5,787 nucleotides of DNA from an uncultured bacterium (GTDB lineage Bacteria > Actinomycetota > Actinomycetes > S36-B12), in assembly GCA_903954205.1 (NCBI GenBank), contig CAJBMR010000007.1, positions 1 to 5,787 of the forward strand, in the 5' to 3' direction. A program made the position numbers and the translations under genes. Shown piece by piece: positions 1-4,606 of this stretch. The stretch's first letter is position 1; each line of letters starts with the position of its first letter. Under the pieces are notes generated by a model. It made no database searches. It was given only the letters and a program-made list of their open reading frames with translations, and was not told where the DNA came from.

Positions 1-689
1 CCCCCGATGATGTCGTCGTCGTGGACCACGACATCGGTGAAGAGCAGCGTGGGATGCCCGTGCGGGTAGTTGTGGGTGAAGGGCACATCGGCAATCGACT
101 CGATGCCGGGTGCGTCTGCGGGGATGGCAAAGAGCGTGGGCAGTTGCTTGCCGTCCACCTCGGCGTAGGCCATGACGACGATGACCGCAGCGATGGAGCC
201 GAAGGTAACAAACCACTTCTCGCCGTTGATGACCCAGCGGCCATCGCCTGTCGGCACCGCTGTCGTGGTCATGCCCGAGGGGTCACTGCCCGCATCCGCC
301 TCCGTCACGGCGTAGGCATCGTGCAGCTCCCCGCGCAGCGCGGGGATGAGCCAGCGCTCCTGCTGCGCGGGACTCGCGTGCTTCCAGACGTTGTAGGCGT
401 TGGGGATGTACCACGAGACGCCATTGGTCGACCGACCGAACTGCTCCTCGACGAGGAACCACTCGGTGACGCTCCAGCCGTGTCCGCCGTGCTTAGGCGC
501 ATGCGGACCACCGTGTACGCCGTACTCCATCGACTTCTCGCGGATGAACTGCTGGGCTTCGGGGGGTAGCGGACCGCCAGCCAGCTCGGCCGTCACCTCA
601 AGCGGGATGAGCACCTCATCGACGAAGGCCTCCGCTCGAGCCTGCAGGTCAGCGAGGTTGTCGGCGCGTCCGGGGGTCTCGGTGCTCAT
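1..689 (-). CDS. Acyl-CoA dehydrogenase family protein (N-terminal 229 residues, cut by window edge)
   Basis: This leftward frame opens with ATG at 689-687 and runs without a stop through the left edge, so only the N-terminal 229 residues of a family usually near 380-410 are visible. The family oxidises acyl-CoA thioesters to 2-enoyl-CoA with FAD, passing electrons to ETF in the cytoplasm. Seen: an all-alpha N-terminal domain (about 10-120), then YAVTEADAGSDPSG at 126-139, the family signature that closes over the flavin, followed by WVINGEKWFVTFG at 152-164, the start of the middle beta domain. The C-terminal domain with the catalytic Glu lies outside the window, so activity and chain-length class cannot be judged. 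The ATG is preceded by GGAGAG at 692-697. An in-frame ATG at 725-723 has no ribosome site and is less likely. The gene is divergent from the TetR gene, with a shared operator-like palindrome between them. Substrate unknown. Confidence 0.93.
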   Translation of the reverse strand, partial: MSTETPGRADNLADLQARAEAFVDEVLIPLEVTAELAGGPLPPEAQQFIREKSMEYGVHGGPHAPKHGGHGWSVTEWFLVEEQFGRSTNGVSWYIPNAYNVWKHASPAQQERWLIPALRGELHDAYAVTEADAGSDPSGMTTTAVPTGDGRWVINGEKWFVTFGSIAAVIVVMAYAEVDGKQLPTLFAIPADAPGIESIADVPFTHNYPHGHPTLLFTDVVVHDDDIIG

Positions 690-691
690 GT

Positions 692-697
692 CTCTCC
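692..697 (-). promoter_or_regulatory. Ribosome binding site of the acyl-CoA dehydrogenase gene
   Basis: On the minus strand GGAGAG lies two bases before the ATG at 689; its GGAG core is four bases away. This is what favours the 689 start over the in-frame ATG at 725. Confidence 0.6.
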
Positions 698-726
698 AGG
701 GGGCTGTCAGGATGGTGACGCGCATC

Positions 727-732
727 AGGCTA
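727..732 (-). promoter_or_regulatory. Possible -10 element of the acyl-CoA dehydrogenase promoter
   Basis: On the minus strand TAGCCT (TANNNT type) lies one base downstream of the operator-like palindrome and would give a leader of about 30 nt before the ATG at 689. No convincing -35 hexamer is seen 17-18 bp upstream, so the call is tentative. If correct, the palindrome fills the -35/-10 spacer, as in front of the aminotransferase gene. Confidence 0.3.
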
Positions 733-733
733 T

Positions 734-749
734 CTGAATGAGCGTTCAG
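734..749. promoter_or_regulatory. Operator-like palindrome, site 1 (divergent intergenic region)
   Basis: CTGAATGAGCGTTCAG has perfect 5-bp outer arms (CTGAA/TTCAG) and an inner G/C pair. It lies 22 bp before the TTG start of the TetR gene and 44 bp before the ATG of the divergent dehydrogenase gene. It matches two further sites at 1438-1453 and 1475-1490 at 13 of 16 positions across all three. Size and form suit a TetR-family dimer. Its position would allow autoregulation and control of the divergent gene at once. Binding itself is inferred. Confidence 0.75.
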
Positions 750-761
750 TACATGCGCTTC

Positions 762-767
762 GGGAGG
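762..767 (+). promoter_or_regulatory. Ribosome binding site fixing a TTG start for the TetR gene
   Basis: GGGAGG lies four bases before the TTG at 772-774. No in-frame ATG or GTG is better placed: the ATG at 753 is in another frame. This is the main evidence that the regulator starts at TTG. Confidence 0.6.
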
Positions 768-771
768 TTCG

Positions 772-1398
772 TTGGCCAAGGGGACGCTGCCGTCGTCGGA
801 TTCACTGTCCGCGAAGGCACCCGAGGAGCGCCGCGAGCGCATCCTCCGGGCCACGGTCGATGTCGTGCGCACGCGCGGCTTCGCCGGGGCCCGTGTCTCT
901 GATATCGCTGAGGCCGCGGGCACTTCCCAGGGCTTGGTCCTCTACCACTTCCACTCCCTTGCGGGCGCGCTCGATGCCGCGCTCACCCTCCTCGAGGATG
1001 AGTTCTACGACGACCTCGCGCGCGACCTGCAGGAGCAGGTCGGCCCCGTCGAGCGACTGCGGCACATGGCCGACCTCGGTGCAGGCCTCGGACCCGCCGT
1101 GGGCGACTGGCGCCTCTGGCTCGAGCTCTGGGTGCGCGCTCTCCACGATCCCGATGCGCGTGAGACCCGCGAGTCCCTCGACCGGCGCTGGCGCACGGCC
1201 CTGCGCGAGGTCATCGAGGAGGGTGTGGCGGCGGGTGAGTTCGCTCCCTCCGATGCCGATGCCGCGGCCATCCGCCTGGCATCGCTCATGGACGGCCTGG
1301 CGATCCAGCTCGCCCTCGAGGACCCTGACATGACCCCCGAACGCCTCGCGGACCTGTGGTGGGACGCCGCGGCGCTCGAGCTCCGCATGTCCCCCTAG
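772..1398 (+). CDS. TetR/AcrR-family transcriptional regulator (BetI-like)
   Basis: The gene encodes a 208-residue DNA-binding repressor-type protein, a normal length for the family. Residues about 18-64 form the TetR N-terminal domain: RERILRATVDVVRTRGFAG, then the helix-turn-helix SDIAEAAGTSQGLVLYHF at 43-60 with its typical closing Y-H-F. The rest (about 70-208) is an Ala/Leu/Arg/Glu-rich helical ligand-binding and dimer domain. Its WRLWLELWVRALHDP segment and late SLMDGLAIQLAL helix resemble the BetI-type C-terminal domain. It starts at TTG with GGGAGG four bases upstream. The likely targets are the three palindromes at 734-749, 1438-1453 and 1475-1490, which would make it autoregulated and the controller of both flanking enzyme genes. 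The ligand is unknown. A hairpin overlaps its stop codon. The family call is sure; the target assignment is inference. Confidence 0.95.
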   Translation: MAKGTLPSSDSLSAKAPEERRERILRATVDVVRTRGFAGARVSDIAEAAGTSQGLVLYHFHSLAGALDAALTLLEDEFYDDLARDLQEQVGPVERLRHMADLGAGLGPAVGDWRLWLELWVRALHDPDARETRESLDRRWRTALREVIEEGVAAGEFAPSDADAAAIRLASLMDGLAIQLALEDPDMTPERLADLWWDAAALELRMSP

Positions 1399-1404
1399 GG
1401 GACA
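1388..1404 (+). terminator. Hairpin over the TetR gene stop codon, possible terminator
   Basis: TGTCCCC at 1388-1394 pairs perfectly with GGGGACA at 1398-1404 around a three-base loop. The 7-bp G/C-rich stem contains the TAG stop (1396-1398). No T tract follows, so it would not be a classical intrinsic terminator. It could slow or end transcription before the separate aminotransferase promoter, or be chance in G/C-rich DNA. Confidence 0.35.
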
Positions 1405-1434
1405 CACCCGCTCCACGACACCAGCCCTTCACCC

Positions 1435-1464
1435 TTGCTGAATGACCGTTCAGGGTGCTACCCT
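1435..1464 (+). promoter_or_regulatory. Promoter of the aminotransferase gene
   Basis: TTGCTG at 1435-1440 (-35 like) and TACCCT at 1459-1464 (-10, TANNNT type) are separated by 18 bp. Transcription would begin near 1470-1472, giving a leader of about 40 nt before the ATG at 1511. Operator-like site 2 occupies most of the spacer and site 3 covers the region just after the start, a layout typical of a repressed promoter. Confidence 0.55.
1438..1453. promoter_or_regulatory. Operator-like palindrome, site 2 (between -35 and -10)
   Basis: CTGAATGACCGTTCAG differs from site 1 by one base at the centre. It overlaps the last three bases of the putative -35 and most of the spacer, so a bound repressor would block RNA polymerase. 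Confidence 0.75.
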
Positions 1465-1471
1465 CACCAGA

Positions 1472-1493
1472 ATCCTGAACGACCGCTCAGGAT
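1472..1493. promoter_or_regulatory. Operator-like palindrome, site 3 (at the transcription start)
   Basis: The core CTGAACGACCGCTCAG (1475-1490) matches the other two sites. Here the arms extend to ATCCTGA (1472-1478) and TCAGGAT (1487-1493), a perfect 7-bp inverted repeat around 8 bp. It lies about 8 bp downstream of the -10 element, over the likely start of transcription, and ends next to the ribosome site AAGGGA (1495-1500). Its centre is 37 bp from that of site 2, about three and a half helical turns. Confidence 0.72.
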
Positions 1494-1510
1494 CAAGGGA
1501 TGTGAGATCC

Positions 1511-2974
1511 ATGGACGCTTCCGAGCGTCACACGACCGGCGGACGCTCTGTCCGCGAGCAGGCTCGCGATCACCTCCTGCTCAACTTCACGGACATGGGC
1601 GAGTACGCCGAGGCCGGGTCCAAGGTGATCGTCCGAGGCGAGGGCTGCGAGGTCATCAGCGACCAGGGGCGCCGCTTCATCGACGGCCTCTCCGGGCTCT
1701 TCTGCACCAACCTCGGCCACTCCTACGGCGCCGAGGTCGGAGCAGCCGCAGCGCGACAACTCGAGACGCTCCCCTTCACCCCCGCGTGGTACCTCGCACA
1801 TCCAGCGGCGGCTCAGCTCGCCGAGACCCTGGTCACCCTGGCCGCACCCCTCGGCATGCAGCGCGCGTACTTCACCAACAGCGGCGGCGAGGCGGTCGAG
1901 TCGGCGTGGAAGCTCGTGCGCCAGTGGCACGCGGCCAACGGCGAGCCGCAGCGCACCAAGGCAATCGCACGCAAGCTCGCCTACCACGGCACCTCGATGG
2001 GTGCGCTGAGCTTCACCGGCCTCCCCGACTGCCGGGCTCCCTTCGAGCCGATGGCCGTCCCCGTCACCTTCCTGTCCAACACCAATGCCTACCGCCATCC
2101 GGCGGGTGCGGACCCCGAGGCCTTCACCCGGGCGCTCCTCGAGGAGGCTGAGGAGGCGATCCTCTTCGCCGGCCCCGAGCAGGTCGCCATGCTGATCGCC
2201 GAGCCGGTGCAGAATTCCGGCGGCGCATTCGTCCCGCCACCCGGCTACTGGGCCGGCCTACGGGCACTCTGCGATCGCTACGGCATCGTCCTCGTCGCGG
2301 ACGAGACCATCACCGCCTTCGGCCGCGTCGGAGAGTGGTTCGCCTCGAGCCTCTTCGACGGCCGCCCCGACATCATCACCTTCGCCAAGGGTGTCACCGC
2401 AGGCCACGCCCCGCTCGGCGGATTCCTTATGACCGAGGCAATGGCGGCCCCCTTCGTCACCGGCGGCGAGACCTACATGCACGGCCTCACCTACTCCGCG
2501 CATCCGCTTACCACCGCGATCGCGAGCAGCGTCATCGGCATCTACCAGCGCGAGCGCGTCCTAGAGAACGTCCGCGAGCTCGCACCGCACTTCGAAGCCC
2601 GCCTGCAGGAGCTGCGCCGCATCCCCCTCGTCGGCGACGTCCGCGGCATGGGCTTCTTCTGGGCACTTGAGTTGGTCAAGGATCGCGAGACGAAGGAGTT
2701 ACTGTCCTCCGAGGAGGCTGACTGGCTGCTACGCAAGGAGTTGTCACGGCACATGGACGACCTCGGACTGCTGTGCCGCCTCGACGACCGCGGCGAGCCC
2801 GTCATCCAACTCTCGCCCCCGCTCGTGAGCGATGCCGCCATGCTCGATCGCATTGTCGACATCGTCGGCACCGCAGCTGAGCGCGCCTGGAATGCGTGGA
2901 ACGGTTCGATCGTCCCCGCAGCGGATCCGAGGCAGCTGCCGCTCCGCTCCCGGGGCAAGCTCGGCGCGGCGTAG
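1511..2974 (+). CDS. Class-III PLP-dependent aminotransferase (omega-transaminase type)
   Basis: A 487-residue cytoplasmic enzyme expected to transfer an amino group between an amine or omega-amino acid and a keto acid such as pyruvate. Fold-type I landmarks are all present: NSGGEA at 123-128 (cofactor phosphate loop), YHG at 158-160 (ring stacking), VADET at 262-266 with Asp264 for the pyridine nitrogen, ITFAKG at 289-294 with Lys293 as the Schiff-base lysine, TYSAHP at 327-332, and VRGMGFFWALEL at 377-388 with a possible carboxylate-binding Arg378. Length is slightly above the usual 420-470, with a C-terminal tail after about residue 465. The ATG at 1511 is preferred, with AAGGGA at 1495-1500. 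The in-frame ATG at 1442 lies inside operator site 2 and upstream of the predicted transcript start, and the in-frame GTG at 1502 is too close to the ribosome site. Two operator-like sites suggest control by the upstream TetR protein. Substrates could be polyamine derivatives, beta-alanine or another omega-amino compound; sequence alone does not decide. Confidence 0.93.
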   Translation: MDASERHTTGGRSVREQARDHLLLNFTDMGEYAEAGSKVIVRGEGCEVISDQGRRFIDGLSGLFCTNLGHSYGAEVGAAAARQLETLPFTPAWYLAHPAAAQLAETLVTLAAPLGMQRAYFTNSGGEAVESAWKLVRQWHAANGEPQRTKAIARKLAYHGTSMGALSFTGLPDCRAPFEPMAVPVTFLSNTNAYRHPAGADPEAFTRALLEEAEEAILFAGPEQVAMLIAEPVQNSGGAFVPPPGYWAGLRALCDRYGIVLVADETITAFGRVGEWFASSLFDGRPDIITFAKGVTAGHAPLGGFLMTEAMAAPFVTGGETYMHGLTYSAHPLTTAIASSVIGIYQRERVLENVRELAPHFEARLQELRRIPLVGDVRGMGFFWALELVKDRETKELLSSEEADWLLRKELSRHMDDLGLLCRLDDRGEPVIQLSPPLVSDAAMLDRIVDIVGTAAERAWNAWNGSIVPAADPRQLPLRSRGKLGAA

Positions 2975-3011
2975 ACCCGAAGATCGCGGCCCGCGTCCTT
3001 GTGGGCGTGAC

Positions 3012-3015
3012 AGGA
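3012..3015 (+). promoter_or_regulatory. Ribosome binding site fixing a GTG start for the DUF4436 gene
   Basis: AGGA lies seven bases before the GTG at 3023-3025. The in-frame ATG at 3068 has no comparable site, and starting there would leave only two residues before the first membrane helix. Confidence 0.5.
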
Positions 3016-3022
3016 TCTCCCC

Positions 3023-3910
3023 GTGCCTGAGGCCGAGAAGACAGTCCCTTCAACGCCAGGCCGCCGCATGAAGGCGGTAGCCACAGCGATCGTCGTCGCC
3101 ATCGGTGTGGCTTACGTCGCCTTCGCTGCCCTGTACCTCGCGACAAGGGTCACACCCGCACCAGACGCCGTACTCGAAGCGGCCGTGCCGTCAGGTGATG
3201 TGAGCGTCGTGTTCGTCCCGCAGCGTGTAGATCCCGAAAGGGAAAACATCCAGGGAGTACTGCGCATTTCCGTCGATCGGACGGTCAATGCATCGGATGT
3301 GACGGTCCGGATCTTCCCCTTCCTCGACGCATCCCAGATCGTGGTGCCCGCCGCGGAATCCGCCTACGAGCAGGATGCCACCTTGAGTGTGGAGGGCGAG
3401 GTGCGCGGATATCCCTTCGACAGGTACACGGGCACGGTAGAAATCTCTGCAGCAGACACATTGTCAGGTAGAGCACTGCCGGTCGTCGGTGGCGTCCTAC
3501 CGATCGATGGCCTCACAGGGTGGAACACTTCCGTCTCCGAGGACGTCCGAGTAGCGCCCAACCTGGTCACGGACTCGGTGGTGGTCGAGCGCTCCCTCAC
3601 CACCCGGGTTACCGTGGCGATCCTCGCGACGCTCGTCCTCGCGTTGGGTGCGGTGGCCATCGCCCTGGCCTGGTCCGTCGCCGTGGGACGCAAGGCGTCG
3701 AATTTCGGCGAGGCCACCTGGCTCGCAGCCACGATCTTCTCTGTGATCTCGGTACGCAACTTCATGCCAGGCGCTCCGCCTATCGGCGCTTACCTCGACG
3801 GACTCTTCATCATTCCCACGATCCTCGCGCTGTTCTTGAGCATGACCCTGCTGGTGGTGTTCTGGTTGGCGCGGCGCACGCCTGACGACCCCGCCGAGCA
3901 AGGCTCCTGA
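3023..3910 (+). CDS. DUF4436 family membrane protein
   Basis: A 295-residue predicted inner-membrane protein. Seen: a short Lys/Arg-containing cytoplasmic N-terminus (1-17), membrane helix 1 at about 18-40, a soluble segment of about 150 residues (42-193) rich in Val, Asp and Ser and probably beta-rich and extracytoplasmic, then three further helices at about 196-220, 231-244 and 257-283, ending in a charged cytoplasmic tail. Between helices 3 and 4 is RNFMPGAPPIGAYLD (245-259). I recognise this Arg-Asn...Pro-Gly-Ala-Pro-Pro-Ile-Gly...Asp motif as characteristic of DUF4436, a family frequent in mycobacteria and relatives with no known function. It starts at GTG. It is separate from the aminotransferase by 48 bp, and no clear promoter or terminator is seen in that gap, so weak readthrough is possible. 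Codons are less strictly G/C-ended than in the genes to its left. The family call rests on motif and topology. Confidence 0.8.
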   Translation: MPEAEKTVPSTPGRRMKAVATAIVVAIGVAYVAFAALYLATRVTPAPDAVLEAAVPSGDVSVVFVPQRVDPERENIQGVLRISVDRTVNASDVTVRIFPFLDASQIVVPAAESAYEQDATLSVEGEVRGYPFDRYTGTVEISAADTLSGRALPVVGGVLPIDGLTGWNTSVSEDVRVAPNLVTDSVVVERSLTTRVTVAILATLVLALGAVAIALAWSVAVGRKASNFGEATWLAATIFSVISVRNFMPGAPPIGAYLDGLFIIPTILALFLSMTLLVVFWLARRTPDDPAEQGS

Positions 3911-4570
3911 CTAGCCGGGTGGCTCGCGCCCGGGGTCCCCGTCTGGTCCGGCATGATCGGCAAGCCACTCCATCATCGGCGTGATCGCGCGCCAGTCCTT
4001 GCGCACGACTTCCAGCACCTTGCGGGCCCCAAGCGTCTTGGGGTCGTCGTAGGTTCTCGTCGCGACGACGCGCGTCATGCGCAGTAGGTCGAGGCGTGGC
4101 GCATCCGCGGCGTAGCCCTTCGGTCGGGTCTTGAGCTGCGACCCGTCGATCTCCCAACGGCCTCGGCGCAGGCGGGCGAGTTCGGCCTCGAGGGTCACGC
4201 CAGCCGCCGATGCGATCGCGGCACGCAGGCGCGCGAGTTGCGTGGGCGCGGGGGCGTAGAGCCCGCCGCCGACCATGAGGCCGCTCGCGGACACCTGCAC
4301 GTAGTAGCCGATCGCGTCCTCGATCATCACGACTGCGCCCTGATGGTCCTTGAGCGGCGCCTTGTCTTTGCTGAAGCGCGTGTCGCGATAGGGCCGGTAG
4401 ACCTTGCCCTCGCCGAACTCCCCCTCGAGCTCGGCGAGCAGCGCGGTCATGGGCGCCTTGATGCAGTCGTCATACGTCGACCTGTGCTCGGCCCACCATG
4501 CCTTGGTGTTGTGCGCGGCAAGCTGCTCGTAGAAGGCGAATCCCTGTGCGGGGAAGCCGGCGAAGCGCAT
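3911..4570 (-). CDS. DUF2461 family protein (TIGR02453-type)
   Basis: A 219-residue soluble protein. Seen: FYEQLAAHNTKAWWAEHR at 13-30 (the family's N-terminal pattern of Phe, Leu, Asn-x-Lys-x-Trp-Trp and His), YRPYRDTRFSKDKAPLKDH at 58-76 (the most conserved block), SGLMVGGGLYAPAP at 96-109, and LKTRPKGYAADAPRLDLLR at 146-164. Together these are the hallmark blocks of DUF2461, widespread in bacteria and without an established function; length is typical. The proline- and glycine-rich tail (about 207-219) is probably disordered. The start at 4570 has no Shine-Dalgarno sequence but a TACCCT -10-like element six bases upstream, suggesting a leaderless mRNA. It follows the right-edge gene by 27 bp on the same strand and could also be cotranscribed. 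Its stop codon directly abuts that of the convergent DUF4436 gene. Confidence 0.88.
   Translation of the reverse strand: MRFAGFPAQGFAFYEQLAAHNTKAWWAEHRSTYDDCIKAPMTALLAELEGEFGEGKVYRPYRDTRFSKDKAPLKDHQGAVVMIEDAIGYYVQVSASGLMVGGGLYAPAPTQLARLRAAIASAAGVTLEAELARLRRGRWEIDGSQLKTRPKGYAADAPRLDLLRMTRVVATRTYDDPKTLGARKVLEVVRKDWRAITPMMEWLADHAGPDGDPGREPPG
3915..3933. terminator. Hairpin at the convergent gene ends, possible two-way terminator
   Basis: CCGGGTG (3915-3921) can pair with CGCCCGG (3927-3933) around a five-base loop, with one G-T wobble. It begins five bases after the DUF4436 stop and lies within the last codons of the DUF2461 gene. No T tract is present on either strand, so termination function is inferred from position only. 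Confidence 0.33.
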
Positions 4571-4576
4571 ACGTCG

Positions 4577-4606
4577 AGGGTAGTGCGGACCGTTCCCCTA
4601 CTTCAC
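4577..4606 (-). promoter_or_regulatory. Leaderless promoter of the DUF2461 gene
   Basis: On the minus strand TACCCT (4582-4577) ends six bases before the ATG at 4570, the spacing expected when transcription begins at the start codon. GTGAAG at 4606-4601, 18 bp further upstream, is a partial -35 match and lies in the last codons of the upstream gene. No ribosome binding site precedes this ATG, which fits leaderless translation. Confidence 0.45.

Noticed and set aside
21..569. A 182-codon open frame on the plus strand
   Set aside because: It is antisense to the acyl-CoA dehydrogenase gene, whose minus-strand translation carries a clear family signature. No ribosome site or recognisable domain.
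711..726. Short inverted repeat GATG...CATC in the divergent intergenic region
   Set aside because: Arms of only four bases, unlike the other sites; expected by chance.
750..755. TACATG as a -10 for the TetR gene
   Set aside because: No -35 is seen 16-19 bp upstream, and the implied start near 762 would leave only part of the ribosome site in the transcript. The promoter of this gene stays unassigned.
802..1416. A 204-codon minus-strand open frame opposite the TetR gene
   Set aside because: The plus-strand TetR protein is unmistakable; the antisense translation has no recognisable motif.
1435..2151. A 238-codon plus-strand frame overlapping the aminotransferase
   Set aside because: Arg/Pro/His-rich translation in a shifted frame; the aminotransferase frame holds all catalytic motifs and is intact throughout, so no frameshift is implied.
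2975..3022. Terminator or promoter between the aminotransferase and DUF4436 genes
   Set aside because: Only a short CGCGG/CCGCG pairing is present with no T tract, and no hexamer pair with acceptable spacing was found.
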